A stretch of DNA of 64,000 bases from an uncultured Pelagibacteraceae bacterium (GTDB lineage Bacteria > Pseudomonadota > Alphaproteobacteria > Pelagibacterales > Pelagibacteraceae): positions 1 through 64,000 of the forward strand of contig CACMDZ010000002.1 in the NCBI GenBank assembly GCA_902612575.1. Direction: 5' to 3'. The notes below the pieces were generated by a model that worked only from the letters and a program-made list of their open reading frames with translations, was not told the origin of the DNA and ran no database searches. Below, piece after piece: positions 35,826 to 46,028 of this stretch. The translations under genes and the position numbers were made by a program. The stretch's first letter is position 1, and each line of letters opens with the position of its first letter.

Positions 35826-36825
35826 TTTTTATTTTTTTTTTTTAAATGCTAATGCAGAAACTGTAAACAAAAAATATGAAGCTGATGAAAAAGGAATATT
35901 AGCCTTAATGTATCATAGGTTTGAAGAGAATAAATATCCTTCAACCAATATAAGAATTGATGCTTTTAAAAAGCATATAAATATAATTAAAAATAATGGG
36001 TTTGAATTTTTAAACCCAAAAAATTTTGATTACGAATTTAATAAGGTTAGTAAAAAAAAGAAAATCTTACTTACTATTGATGACGCTTTCTCATCCTTTT
36101 ATATTAATGCTTGGCCAATCCTAAAAGAAAGTAAAATTCCATTCATTCTATTTGTATCCACAGAGACTGTTGGGAAAAAAGGTTATATGAGTTGGAATGA
36201 AATTTTAGAGATATCCGATGAGGATTATGTGACTATAGGAAATCATTCACACTCACATGAATATTTAACCAAATATAAGTATGAAGATTTTAAAAAAGAT
36301 ATCAATCTATCAATAAAAATTTTTCAGGAAAAGTTAAGTTACAATCCAATTTTTTTTTCTTATCCATTTGGAGAATACAGTTTAGAGCAAAAAAATTATA
36401 TTGCTAGCAAGTTTGAATATGCATTTGGTCAACATTCAGGAGTTATTGATTTAAATAAAGATAAATATGAGTTACCTAGATTTCCCATTAATGAAAAATA
36501 TGGAGACTTTGAAAGATTTAATTTTTTGATAAATCTACTTCCAATTCAATACAAAGTATTAATACCAAATGATAAATTTCTACTAGATATTAATAATCCA
36601 CCTTCAATGATAGTTAAGTTTTTTAAGGAACAAAATAATATAAATTTAATTAATTGTTTTTCAAATGAGGGTGGTGATTGGAAAAATTCAAAACTAGTTT
36701 ACAAAAATTCAGAAATTGAAGTAATCTTTACTGAAAAATTTTTACCTAGAAGAGGCAGAATTAACTGCTCAATGAAAGATGATAAAGGGTGGAGATGGTT
36801 TGGAACCCAATTTACTCTAAACTAA
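35776..36825 (+). CDS. Exported polysaccharide deacetylase (NodB domain)
   Basis: After a signal peptide ending in FFFLNANA the protein shows a NodB/CE4 fold. ALMYHRF leads to the metal and base aspartates in LLTIDDAFSSF, and the metal histidines are in GNHSHSHEYL (H-x3-H). SYPFGEY is the next conserved block. The C-terminal 100 residues are not part of the NodB core and are of unknown function. I chose the ATG at 35776. It overlaps the divergent tsaB start by 50 bases. The stop interlocks with the convergent Bax-like gene (36822-36825). Confidence 0.85.
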   Translation: MAKIIFSFAASIIKFIIFYFFFLNANAETVNKKYEADEKGILALMYHRFEENKYPSTNIRIDAFKKHINIIKNNGFEFLNPKNFDYEFNKVSKKKKILLTIDDAFSSFYINAWPILKESKIPFILFVSTETVGKKGYMSWNEILEISDEDYVTIGNHSHSHEYLTKYKYEDFKKDINLSIKIFQEKLSYNPIFFSYPFGEYSLEQKNYIASKFEYAFGQHSGVIDLNKDKYELPRFPINEKYGDFERFNFLINLLPIQYKVLIPNDKFLLDINNPPSMIVKFFKEQNNINLINCFSNEGGDWKNSKLVYKNSEIEVIFTEKFLPRRGRINCSMKDDKGWRWFGTQFTLN

Positions 36826-37904
36826 ATCAAATTTTTCATTTTTAAGCTTGTCGGTAAAATTTTTACATCATCAAAATCAGTTAATTTATTCTGTTTAATT
36901 ATTTTTTTTAGTACTTCGGTATATTCTTTGCCTGTTTCTGCATACTTCTCTAAAAAATCAACTAATTTTAAACTATCTAATTTTTCGTCATTATCTCTTT
37001 GAATTGCTCGTTCAATTCTAAATTCTTTGTAGCTAGGATGTGTATTAAGGTTTCTTTGATAAGCTCTTACTGAAGCCTTTAAAATTTTAAATTTTGCAAC
37101 TTTATGATTTTTATCTTTTTCCAATTCTAAAGGCTTAATGCCCTCTCCTGACCACGTCCATTGACCAAATAAAGCATTACCTTCTTGAGCAAATCTAGAA
37201 CTTCCCCATCCAGTTTCTTTTGCAGCTTGTGCTATTGCTAATGATACTGGAATCTCATCCATTCTTATTTTAAGTTTTGTAAGATCCTTATTTTTTATTC
37301 CATACTGCTTGAATTTTAAATCAAGCCAAGACTTATCACGATTTGTTGTATTATTTTTATTTAAAATTTCAAAAAGTTTTTTTCGGTCAAATTTAATTTT
37401 GAGATTTTCCTCTATGATAAGCGGCAGTACTATCTTAATAAATAATTTTTTTCTCTTCTTAGGACTTTCAATATTTTTAAGTTCTTTGGGAAGTCTTGTT
37501 AACTGATTTCCAGCATTTACTAATTTTGTTTCTTTAACTTTTTCAAGATTATACCCATTTTCTTTAAACAATTCCTCAATTGTTGATGCACTTAATCTTT
37601 GAGGATCTTCGTTTTGTTCGTCCTTTCCAAAAACATCAATATCATCAAAAATATTCCAGGAAAATCGATCCTTTATTGAATTATTAATTATTTTATTTTT
37701 TTTATTTTCCTTATCCAATATTTCATCAAAGTTTTGTTTCGAAGAATTAATTACAATTTGATTGGGTTTAAAATTTTTTTTTATAAAACTAATTGAATTT
37801 GGTAAAATTGAAAAAATTAATATTAAAAATAAACTTGTTAGTAAAGTTTTAAAAAAACTCTGGTTATTAATATTTTGGATTTTTTTTTTAATTTTTTTTT
37901 TCAT
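36822..37904 (-). CDS. Bax-like glucosaminidase-domain protein
   Basis: A basic N-terminus and one membrane anchor (about residues 18-36) lead into a low-complexity linker. A glucosaminidase/lysozyme-like domain follows, with SLAIAQAAKETGWGSSRFA, where the glutamate is the likely catalytic acid, and ALFGQWTW. This matches the E. coli Bax family of murein-associated proteins. Facing a polysaccharide deacetylase, it fits envelope polysaccharide remodelling. A second ATG two codons upstream (37910) is an alternative start. Confidence 0.84.
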   Translation of the reverse strand: MKKKIKKKIQNINNQSFFKTLLTSLFLILIFSILPNSISFIKKNFKPNQIVINSSKQNFDEILDKENKKNKIINNSIKDRFSWNIFDDIDVFGKDEQNEDPQRLSASTIEELFKENGYNLEKVKETKLVNAGNQLTRLPKELKNIESPKKRKKLFIKIVLPLIIEENLKIKFDRKKLFEILNKNNTTNRDKSWLDLKFKQYGIKNKDLTKLKIRMDEIPVSLAIAQAAKETGWGSSRFAQEGNALFGQWTWSGEGIKPLELEKDKNHKVAKFKILKASVRAYQRNLNTHPSYKEFRIERAIQRDNDEKLDSLKLVDFLEKYAETGKEYTEVLKKIIKQNKLTDFDDVKILPTSLKMKNLI

Positions 37905-37940
37905 ACCCACTAATATTACTTATAAATGATTGAAACAATA

Positions 37941-38483
37941 TTATACAGCTAAAACTTCTTTAACTTCGGGTATATAATGACAAAGTAAGTTTTGTACTCC
38001 CTGTTTTAAAGTTAATGTTGATGAGGGGCATCCAGAACAGCTACCTTTTAAAACAACAGTAACTTTGCCATCTTTAAATTTCTTGAAAGTTATATCTCCA
38101 CCATCTTTTGCTACAGCTGGTCTAATTTTAGTTTCTAAAATTTTTATAATTTTTTTTTCAATATCTCCATAATCTTTGGAATTGTCAAATTGGTTTTTTT
38201 TATCAATTATAAACTCGTTTCCTTCTTCGTAGTATTCATTAAGATGAGAAATAATTAAATGCTTTATATTTTCCCAATTTTCCTCTTGAGACTTATTAAT
38301 TGATAAAAAATCCTCACTCAAAAAAATTCCTGTTACTCCATTAATTGATAAAATATTTTTTAATATTGGAATCTCAGTCTCGTTCTCATTTAAAAATTCA
38401 TGAGGACCATTATTCGATACACCTCTACCAGGTATAAATTTGAGAGAATTTGGGTTTGGAGTTTCCTGAGTTTGTATGAACAT
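37941..38483 (-). CDS. NFU-type iron-sulfur cluster scaffold/carrier
   Basis: The 180-residue protein has the Nfu N-terminal domain (MFIQTQETPNPNSLKFIPG) and a C-terminal NifU-like domain with the cluster-binding CSGCPSS motif. This is the NFU1-like arrangement that carries [4Fe-4S] clusters to target enzymes. Possible clients in the window are MiaB, Nth and the GlpC-like oxidoreductase. The gene stands alone, with a 40-bp gap to trpS upstream. Confidence 0.93.
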   Translation of the reverse strand: MFIQTQETPNPNSLKFIPGRGVSNNGPHEFLNENETEIPILKNILSINGVTGIFLSEDFLSINKSQEENWENIKHLIISHLNEYYEEGNEFIIDKKNQFDNSKDYGDIEKKIIKILETKIRPAVAKDGGDITFKKFKDGKVTVVLKGSCSGCPSSTLTLKQGVQNLLCHYIPEVKEVLAV

Positions 38484-38523
38484 AATGTTTATATAACTAT
38501 TAATTCATAAATTTAAAGAATTT

Positions 38524-39525
38524 TTAAAATCCTATTATTTGCTTCATTTCTTTTATCTTTTTTCCAGCAATTTCTTCTGCCTTAGATGCTCCCTCTAATA
38601 AGATTTTATCCAAATATTCTTTATCACTAATTAATTTTCTTGTCTCATCTGAAATTGGAGAAATTTTACTGGATAAAATCTCAGCTAGTTGACTTTTGAA
38701 TTCTGAAAAATTTTTTCCCCCAAACTCATCCAGAGTTTTATTTAATGTTTGATTTAAAATACTAGAATAGATTCTAAGAAGATTTTCGGCTTCAGGCCTA
38801 TCTTTTAATTCTCGCTCTTCATTTGGAATTGGAGAAGAGTCCGTTTTTGCTTTTCTAATTTTATTGATAATGTCATCTTCTGAGTCTGTTAGATTAATTC
38901 TACTTAAATCTGATGGGTCAGATTTACTCATTTTTTTCAACCCATCTTTTAAGCTCATTATTCTTGAAAAATTTTTTTTAATTAACGGTTCCGGTATTTT
39001 AAAAAAATCTTCACAAGCAAATTCTTTATTAAATTTATGAGCTATATCTCTTGTTAATTCCAAATGTTGTTTTTGATCTTCACCAACTGGAACGTGGGTG
39101 GCATCATAAAGTAATATATCACTAGCCATTAATATAGGATAAATATATAAACCAACTGATGCTTTTTCTTTGTCTTTACCAGCTTTTTCTTTAAATTGTG
39201 TCATTCTATTTAACCATCCCATTGGAGACAAACAACTTAAGATCCAAGATCCTTCAGCATGTGCGTATACTTTTGACTGATTAAAAATAATGTTTTTATT
39301 TGGATCTATTCCGCTAGCTATAAATGTTGCAGCTGTTTCACGTATGTTATTTTTTAATTGATCCTTGTCTTGTTTAACAGTTATCGCATGTAAATCTACA
39401 ACGCAATATATGCACTCATTTTCTTTGTCTTTGCCTAATTCGACAAAATTCTTTATAGCACCAAGATAGTTACCAAGATGAAGATTACCTGTTGGTTGAA
39501 CACCAGAAAAAATTTTTTTGGACAT
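38524..39525 (-). CDS. trpS: Tryptophanyl-tRNA synthetase
   Basis: This class I synthetase charges tRNA-Trp. The HIGH-like motif is in PTGNLHLGNYLGAI and the KMSKS motif is in GLKKMSKSDPS. VPVGEDQKQHLELTRDIA is the TrpRS dimer/active-site block. The 333 residues are normal. It follows murJ with a three-base gap, the usual alphaproteobacterial order murJ-trpS-nfu. Confidence 0.96.
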   Translation of the reverse strand: MSKKIFSGVQPTGNLHLGNYLGAIKNFVELGKDKENECIYCVVDLHAITVKQDKDQLKNNIRETAATFIASGIDPNKNIIFNQSKVYAHAEGSWILSCLSPMGWLNRMTQFKEKAGKDKEKASVGLYIYPILMASDILLYDATHVPVGEDQKQHLELTRDIAHKFNKEFACEDFFKIPEPLIKKNFSRIMSLKDGLKKMSKSDPSDLSRINLTDSEDDIINKIRKAKTDSSPIPNEERELKDRPEAENLLRIYSSILNQTLNKTLDEFGGKNFSEFKSQLAEILSSKISPISDETRKLISDKEYLDKILLEGASKAEEIAGKKIKEMKQIIGF

Positions 39526-39528
39526 CTT

Positions 39529-41058
39529 TTAATACTTTAAATTAATATCTGAAATTTTAAAGGCTTTTATAATAATTGAAATTCCAATGTATGAACCAAA
39601 TGTTATGAATACAATAAAGATAATGAATATCAATTTGAACTGATTTGTATATTCCAAAAAAATTCCAAGACTATTTATTAATATATAAAATACAATTATT
39701 GCAATTATATTTGATAAAAAAATTTTTGTAATTTGTTTAATAAAATTCGAACTAAATTTAAAATAATTTTTGTTAATAACAAAAATCAATAAAATAATTC
39801 CATTAAACCATGAGGAAATTGTTGTCGCAATTGGTATTATAATAAAACCAATTTTTGAAAAAAATGTTACGCTTATAATTAAATTTAATATTACTGCTAA
39901 CAAAGAATACATAAAGGGTGTTTTAGTGTCGTTCCTGGCAAATAAAAAAGTTGAAAAAATTTTAATCAAAGAAAATGCAGGTAGACCTAAAGAAAAATAG
40001 AACAATGCTTTTGCAGAATTTTCTACACTTAGTTTATCGAATGATCCATATCCAAATAATGCAGATGTAATTTGTTCTGACCCAATCATAAGAGCAAATG
40101 ATGCAGGTAAACTTAGAAATAGACTTAGTTCTAATGCTTTATTTTGAAGTTCTATAGTTTTTAAAGAATTATGACTTTTTATATGTCTACTCAAGTTTGG
40201 AAGTATAACTGTACCAATAGCAATACCAGCTATTGCAAGATTAATCTGATAGATCCTATCGGCATAATATAAATAAGATACAGCACTTGCTTGAAAAGAT
40301 GCAATAATTGTCCCAACTAAGATATTTATTTGGGTAACACCAGACGAAAAAATACTTGGCAAAAGTTTACTAAAAAAAAATTTTACTTTTTGATTTAATT
40401 GAAGATTAAAATTTATTTTAATTATAAAATATTTTTTTACAAATATTAATAAAAAAATAAACTGAAGAGCTCCAGCAATAGTAATTGTATAGGATAAATA
40501 ATATACTAAATTGTCATCTAAGCTTTCAGCAAATAATAAACAAATTATCAATAAAATATTTAAAATTATTGGTGCTGCAGCCGCAGTAGCAAACTTATTA
40601 TGGGAATTTAAAATTGCTGAAAAAAATGATGCAAGACTTACAAAAAATAGAAAAGGGAAAGTTATTCTAGTTAATTCAATTGCAGTTTTTAATTTATCTA
40701 CGTCATTTGAAAAACCTGGTGCAATAATCTTAACAAATGTAGGCATAAAAATTTCAATTAAAAGGATTGTGAAAAATAAGCCTAATAACAACAAATTAAA
40801 AATTGAATTTGCAAAAGAATTTGCATTTCTTTTTCCTTTAAGTAGTTCTGAAGAGTAAGAAGGAACAAAAGCTGCATTAAAAGTTCCTTCAGAAAATAAT
40901 CTTCTAAAGGTATTTGGAATTCTAAATGCAACAAAAAAAGCGTCAGCTAGAGGGCCTGATCCCAGGTAAATTGCAATAAAAAAATCTCTCAGATAACCTA
41001 GAATTCTACTTAATAAAACAAAAAGACTAAATGTGCTTGTTGACTTAATGAGGTTCAT
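39529..41058 (-). CDS. murJ: Lipid II flippase MurJ
   Basis: MurJ flips the peptidoglycan precursor lipid II across the inner membrane. The opening TFSLFVLLSRILGYLRDFFI and ADAFFVAFRIPNTFRRLFSEG are the MviN/MurJ signature with its conserved arginines. About 14 membrane helices are visible across 509 residues. It is divergent from maeB with 49 bp between the chosen starts. Confidence 0.95.
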   Translation of the reverse strand: MNLIKSTSTFSLFVLLSRILGYLRDFFIAIYLGSGPLADAFFVAFRIPNTFRRLFSEGTFNAAFVPSYSSELLKGKRNANSFANSIFNLLLLGLFFTILLIEIFMPTFVKIIAPGFSNDVDKLKTAIELTRITFPFLFFVSLASFFSAILNSHNKFATAAAAPIILNILLIICLLFAESLDDNLVYYLSYTITIAGALQFIFLLIFVKKYFIIKINFNLQLNQKVKFFFSKLLPSIFSSGVTQINILVGTIIASFQASAVSYLYYADRIYQINLAIAGIAIGTVILPNLSRHIKSHNSLKTIELQNKALELSLFLSLPASFALMIGSEQITSALFGYGSFDKLSVENSAKALFYFSLGLPAFSLIKIFSTFLFARNDTKTPFMYSLLAVILNLIISVTFFSKIGFIIIPIATTISSWFNGIILLIFVINKNYFKFSSNFIKQITKIFLSNIIAIIVFYILINSLGIFLEYTNQFKLIFIIFIVFITFGSYIGISIIIKAFKISDINLKY

Positions 41059-41107
41059 AAATCATATTAGTCCTAAAATTACCTTTATAGTATATTTTAT
41101 TTACATC

Positions 41108-43396
41108 ATGAAAAAAAATAAAATTGAACATTATTCAGATAAAGAGGCACTTGATTTTCATAATGCAAATAAATCAGGCAAGATTGAGATAAATTCATCA
41201 AAACCTATGACATCAAAAAGAGACCTGGCTTTAGCTTATTCGCCAGGTGTAGCAGCACCAGTCAAGGAAATTTTTAAAAATCCAGAAAGAGCTTATGATT
41301 ATACAACTAAAGGAAATTTAGTTGCCGTCATAAGTAATGGGTCAGCAATTTTAGGATTGGGAAATCTTGGAGCAATTGCTTCAAAACCTGTAATGGAGGG
41401 TAAAGCAGTTTTGTTTAAAAGATTTGCTGACATAGATGCAATTGATTTAGAAATTGATAACAAAAATCCCGAAGAAATAATTAATAGTATAAGAAACTTT
41501 GCAGTTAGTTTTGGAGGTATTAATCTTGAAGATATTGCTGCTCCAGAATGTTTTATTATTGAAGAAAATCTAAAAAAGATCTTAGATATACCTGTATTTC
41601 ATGATGATCAACATGGGACAGCAATAATTACATCAGCAGCCCTAATTAATTCAATACATATTACAAAAAAAAAAATTTCTAAAATTAAAGTTGTCGTAAA
41701 TGGTGCAGGAGCATCTGCAATGGCATGCTCAGATTTATTTATCAAGTTAGGTGTGAAAAAAACAAATTTAACAATGATTGATAGTAAGGGTGTGATTAGT
41801 ACTACTAGAAAAGGATTAAATAAATGGAAATTAAAATATGCAAAAAAAACCAAAAATAAAAATCTTAACGATGCATTAAAAAATGCAGATGTTTTTTTAG
41901 GTTTATCATCAGCTGGTATACTTAAAAAAGAAATGATTAAACGAATGGCAAAGAATCCAATTATATTTGCGTGTGCTAATCCTGATCCAGAAATTTTACC
42001 CGAAGATGCATTTAAAATAAGAAAAGATGCGATTATTGCAACAGGAAGGTCTGATTATGCTAATCAAGTGAATAACTTAATCGGTTTTCCTTATATATTT
42101 AGAGGAGCACTTGATGTTAGGGCTAAAACGATCAATGAAGAAATGAAAATCTCTGCAGCTTATGCAATTGCAAAATTAGCTCGTGAAAGAGTTCCAGATG
42201 AAGTTGCAGCAGCAATGGGTGGGGATAGACCTAAATATGGTAAGGATTATATAATTCCGTCCACATTTGATCCAAGATTAATAAGTGTAATTCCTGTAGC
42301 AGTAGCAAAAGCTGCTATCAAAACTGGAGTTGCTAGAAGAAAAATTGAAAATTTTAATTTATATTCTGAACAACTAAAACAAAGATTAGATCCATCATTA
42401 ACTGTTCTCCAAGGAATAAATTCTCAAGTCAAAAAAAATCCTAAAACTGTCGTATTTGCGGATGGTGAAGATGAAAATACACTTAAAGCAGCAATAGCAT
42501 TTAAAAATAGCGGGTTAGGAACCCCAATAATTGTTGCAAAGGAAAAAATTGTTAAACAAAGATTAAAGGAGATAGGTTTCGTAGAGAATCTTGACATTAA
42601 AATTATAAATTCCACAAATAAAAAAATGAGAGACAAATACGTTAAGTTTCTTTTTCAAAAAATGCATAGAGAGCAAGGATTATTAGAAAGAGATTGTGAC
42701 AGAATGATAAGAAATGACAGAGTAATTTGGTCATCGTGTATGGTTGAATGTGGAGATGCAGATGCAATGGTTACCGGAAATACAAGGCGATATTCTCAAT
42801 CATTAGATAAAATTAAAAAAGTAATACCTCCCCGAGAAGGTGAAATAATGTTTGGATTAAATATGGTGGTTAGCAAAGGTAAAACAGTTTTTATTGGAGA
42901 TACTTCTGTAAATGAATATCCTTCATCCGAACAATTAGCTGATATGGCAATTTCAGCAGCAAGAGTGGTAAGATTGTTTGGCTTTAATCCAAAGGTAGCT
43001 TTTTTATCTCATTCAACATTTGGTCAGCCTATCACAAGTAGAACTAAACACATTAGAGATGCAGTACAGATATTGAAAAAAAGGAAAGTAGATTTCAAAT
43101 TTGACGGTGATATGCAGCCCGATGTAGCTCTCGATGAAGAATATGCTGATTTGTATCCTTTTTCAGAGATAGTTGGAAATGCAAATATTTTAATAATGCC
43201 AGGTCAACACAGTGCTGCTATCTCCTACAAAATTATGAAAACTTTAGGCGGTGCCAAAGTTATTGGGCCATTATTGATTGGTCTAGCACAGCCAATAGAG
43301 ATTGCTCCATTAAGATCATCTACCTCTGAAATATTAAATTTAGCATCTGTTGCAGCTTATTCAGCTGGTGTAATAAATTACAAAAAAAACTTTTAA
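41108..43396 (+). CDS. maeB: NADP-dependent malic enzyme with C-terminal phosphotransacetylase-like domain
   Basis: MaeB decarboxylates malate to pyruvate. The malic enzyme half shows LAYSPGVAAP, GNGSAILGLGNLGA-like SNGSAILGLGN, VFHDDQHGTAI and the NADP fold VVVNGAGASAMAC. The second half (from about residue 430) is a phosphate-acetyltransferase-like domain with MVTGNTRRY, usual in proteobacterial MaeB and thought to be regulatory. I use the ATG at 41108 (MKKNKIEHYSDKEALDFH). An upstream in-frame ATG at 41033 would lie inside murJ and adds a non-conserved hydrophobic stretch. Confidence 0.94.
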   Translation: MKKNKIEHYSDKEALDFHNANKSGKIEINSSKPMTSKRDLALAYSPGVAAPVKEIFKNPERAYDYTTKGNLVAVISNGSAILGLGNLGAIASKPVMEGKAVLFKRFADIDAIDLEIDNKNPEEIINSIRNFAVSFGGINLEDIAAPECFIIEENLKKILDIPVFHDDQHGTAIITSAALINSIHITKKKISKIKVVVNGAGASAMACSDLFIKLGVKKTNLTMIDSKGVISTTRKGLNKWKLKYAKKTKNKNLNDALKNADVFLGLSSAGILKKEMIKRMAKNPIIFACANPDPEILPEDAFKIRKDAIIATGRSDYANQVNNLIGFPYIFRGALDVRAKTINEEMKISAAYAIAKLARERVPDEVAAAMGGDRPKYGKDYIIPSTFDPRLISVIPVAVAKAAIKTGVARRKIENFNLYSEQLKQRLDPSLTVLQGINSQVKKNPKTVVFADGEDENTLKAAIAFKNSGLGTPIIVAKEKIVKQRLKEIGFVENLDIKIINSTNKKMRDKYVKFLFQKMHREQGLLERDCDRMIRNDRVIWSSCMVECGDADAMVTGNTRRYSQSLDKIKKVIPPREGEIMFGLNMVVSKGKTVFIGDTSVNEYPSSEQLADMAISAARVVRLFGFNPKVAFLSHSTFGQPITSRTKHIRDAVQILKKRKVDFKFDGDMQPDVALDEEYADLYPFSEIVGNANILIMPGQHSAAISYKIMKTLGGAKVIGPLLIGLAQPIEIAPLRSSTSEILNLASVAAYSAGVINYKKNF

Positions 43397-43405
43397 AAAT
43401 ATTTA

Positions 43406-43999
43406 TTATTTTTTAACAACCCTCAAATCATCAACCAAAAAAATACTTGTTATCACATCTTCAACATCTAAAATCTGCTTTGCCTCTTTGGTCACATTAT
43501 CTCTTTCGGTTTTATTTTGAGCTATCCCATAAATATAAATTTTCTTTTTATAAGTATCGATATTGTAGTTAACTGATTTTATTTTCTTATTACTTATTAA
43601 GGCTGCCCTTAGCTGTGAAGTAATTAATAAATCTTTTGCTGATCTTTTAAAATTAAATTCCTCTTTTATTCGTAAATCGTTATTTACTGATCTTGCACCC
43701 TTAATTTCCCAAGCTAATTTCGTCAATTTTAACTTATCTTCAACTGAATTGACTTTTCCAGTGAGGAATATTCTTCCATCAAGAACTTTTGTTTTAACTG
43801 ATATAATAAAACTTTTATCTGCCGACAATAATTTTGCCCTTAGATTTTGTTGCATTATTGAATCATCTATTTGTGTTCCAAAACTTCTTGGATCAAGTGC
43901 TATTGATACACCTGTACCTAAAACTCCAGTAGAAGAATACCCAACACAGCCTGTAATTATTATTAAACTAAAAAATATTAAAATTTTTTTAATTTTCAT
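43406..43999 (-). CDS. BON-domain lipoprotein (DolP/YraP-like)
   Basis: A lipoprotein signal ends IIITGCVGYSS, with C18 the likely lipidated residue. Two BON domains follow, around SVKTKVLDGRIFLTGKVN and NYNIDTYKKKIYIYGIA. BON proteins bind phospholipids. The E. coli homolog DolP (YraP) protects outer-membrane integrity and is encoded near yraL(rsmI)-lpoA, just as here. The start overlaps the rsmI stop by 11 bases. It ends nine bases after the convergent maeB stop. Confidence 0.88.
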   Translation of the reverse strand: MKIKKILIFFSLIIITGCVGYSSTGVLGTGVSIALDPRSFGTQIDDSIMQQNLRAKLLSADKSFIISVKTKVLDGRIFLTGKVNSVEDKLKLTKLAWEIKGARSVNNDLRIKEEFNFKRSAKDLLITSQLRAALISNKKIKSVNYNIDTYKKKIYIYGIAQNKTERDNVTKEAKQILDVEDVITSIFLVDDLRVVKK

Positions 44000-44840
44000 T
44001 TTTTGTTTTAAGACAATAGTTATATATTAATTTTTTTGGAATATCTCTATCTTCTGAAATTTTTTTAACAATGTCTTTAATTGACATTTTTTTGATTAAT
44101 TTATTTATTTTTTTTTTATCTGACTCATCAAGTTCCTTGAAACTGAAATTTTCCTTAATTATTTCAGAAATAACAACCGTTAATTCACCTTTTCTTGAAA
44201 AATTAACATTTGATAATTCTTTAACCGTTGTCCGTATGTATTCTTCATGAAACTTCGTCATTTCCCTACATATTAATATTTTTCTATTTATAAAAAATTC
44301 TCTAATACAATCGATTCTTTTATCTAATTTATTAGGAGATATAAAAAAAACTATAGAACAATCAAGCTGAGATAAAGATTGAAATAATTTTGTTATTTGA
44401 TTTTTTTTTTCATCTAGAAATCCGCAAAAATAAAAATTATCAGAAAATCCACTTACCGAAAGTGCTGTGCTCACAGCTGATATACCTGGAATTGGAAAAA
44501 TATCTATATTATTATTAATGCATTCATTTATTAATATTCTTCCAGGATCCGAAATCGCTGGAGTGCCTGCATCAGAAACTAATGATACTATTTTATTCTC
44601 TTTTAAAATTTCCAATACCTTTTCCAAATTTTTTTTTTCATTAAATTTGTGGTTTGAAATAAGCTTTTTGTTAATGTCAAATTTTTGAAGAATTTTTTTT
44701 GTTATTCTTGTATCCTCACATAGAATTAAATCTGATTCTTTCAAAATTTTTATCAATCTAAAGGAAATATCTCCCATGTTTCCAATTGGTGTCGCAACAC
44801 AATATAGCCCAGGTTTGAAATTATTATTGTTTACATTCAT
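43989..44840 (-). CDS. rsmI: 16S rRNA 2'-O-methyltransferase RsmI
   Basis: RsmI methylates C1402 of 16S rRNA. The tetrapyrrole-methylase-like fold begins GLYCVATPIGNMGDISFRL. LILCEDTRITKKIL and SLVSDAGTPAISDPG provide SAM-binding loops. The 283 residues are normal. It is divergent from the LpoA-like gene with a 36-bp gap, an arrangement that recalls the yraL-yraM pair of E. coli. Confidence 0.95.
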   Translation of the reverse strand: MNVNNNNFKPGLYCVATPIGNMGDISFRLIKILKESDLILCEDTRITKKILQKFDINKKLISNHKFNEKKNLEKVLEILKENKIVSLVSDAGTPAISDPGRILINECINNNIDIFPIPGISAVSTALSVSGFSDNFYFCGFLDEKKNQITKLFQSLSQLDCSIVFFISPNKLDKRIDCIREFFINRKILICREMTKFHEEYIRTTVKELSNVNFSRKGELTVVISEIIKENFSFKELDESDKKKINKLIKKMSIKDIVKKISEDRDIPKKLIYNYCLKTKNEN

Positions 44841-44876
44841 ATGTATTATTTATTTAAATATATTATTAAAACTTAA

Positions 44877-46028
44877 ATGAAAACTTTTATAAAAATAGTT
44901 ATTATAAATATCTTTATATCAAGTATTTTCAGCCTAAATACCTATGCAACAGAAAAAATTAAAATTGGATTAATTGTTCCTCTTAGTGGTGAAAATTACA
45001 TCATTGGTGATAAAATTATAAAATCTTTAAGAATGGCAGTGAATAAAATTAATGATGAAAGAATCGAAATAATTCCAAAAGATACAAAGTCAAATCCTAT
45101 TGATGCACTAAAAGTATCAAAAGAATTATATGATATTGGCGTCAGAATTATAATAGGACCAGTTTTCAATGAAAGTATTAAATATCTTGATGATCTTAAA
45201 GAAGTTACTTTTATATCTTTTACAAATAAACTAATTGATAATCCAAAGAATGTTATTAGTGCGGGAGTTAATGCAGTATCGCAGTTACAAACAATTAAGA
45301 AGTTTATTGATAAAAATAGTTTATCAAGGAGTATTTTTTTAATTCCAAGGTCAGAATATAAAAAAGAAATAGAAATTGCGATTAATGAAACAAAAATTAA
45401 ACATAAAGAAGTTTTTTATTATGACAGAGAGCCAACCAAACTTACTAAACAGATTGAAGATTTAACGAAGTATCAAATAAGAAAAAATAATCTTAAAAAT
45501 GAAATTAATAGATTAGAAGGACTATCATTTAAAGATAAAGAAAAAAAAATAGAAAATTTAAGAAAGAAAGATACATTAGGAAATATAGATTTTGACTCGG
45601 TTATAATTGCTGACTTTGATGAAAATTTAAAAAGTGTAGCCACATCCCTATTATATACAGATGTTTCATCCAAAAGAATTTCTTACATAACCTTGAATCA
45701 ATGGTTTGACAAAACTCTTTTAAATGAAACTTCATTACATCCTATATATTTTCCATCAATAAATAAAAATAATTATGAAATATTCATGGATGAGTTCAAA
45801 AATATCTATGGTCTAAAAGGTGATCAACTTTCATTTCTAAGTTATGATTTAATAGGTTTAGTATACTTTTTGATTTATAAAAATGATTTTAATATTTCTA
45901 AGAAAATCTTTTATAAAAAAAATAAATTTAAAGGGAAAATAGGAATTTTTGAAATTAGTAAAAATACAATTACTCACCAACTTTACTTTTATACTATTGA
46001 GAACAAAAAATTTAAAAAAATTTTTTAA
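44877..46028 (+). CDS. Periplasmic binding-protein-fold protein, LpoA-like
   Basis: A signal peptide ends SLNTYATE. A type I periplasmic-binding fold follows, with IKIGLIVPLSGENYIIG and GVRIIIGPVFNES. No lipobox is present, unlike E. coli LpoA. Position opposite rsmI and a BON lipoprotein copies the yraL-lpoA neighbourhood. The family is annotated as a penicillin-binding-protein activator. An amino-acid ABC-type binding protein is the alternative, but no transporter genes are nearby. The last 17 bases overlap the convergent rdgB gene. Confidence 0.75.
   Translation: MKTFIKIVIINIFISSIFSLNTYATEKIKIGLIVPLSGENYIIGDKIIKSLRMAVNKINDERIEIIPKDTKSNPIDALKVSKELYDIGVRIIIGPVFNESIKYLDDLKEVTFISFTNKLIDNPKNVISAGVNAVSQLQTIKKFIDKNSLSRSIFLIPRSEYKKEIEIAINETKIKHKEVFYYDREPTKLTKQIEDLTKYQIRKNNLKNEINRLEGLSFKDKEKKIENLRKKDTLGNIDFDSVIIADFDENLKSVATSLLYTDVSSKRISYITLNQWFDKTLLNETSLHPIYFPSINKNNYEIFMDEFKNIYGLKGDQLSFLSYDLIGLVYFLIYKNDFNISKKIFYKKNKFKGKIGIFEISKNTITHQLYFYTIENKKFKKIF

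Noticed and set aside
43749..44030. Plus-strand open frame opposite the BON lipoprotein
   Set aside because: It is a mirror of a real lipoprotein gene with lipobox and BON domains, and has no motif of its own.
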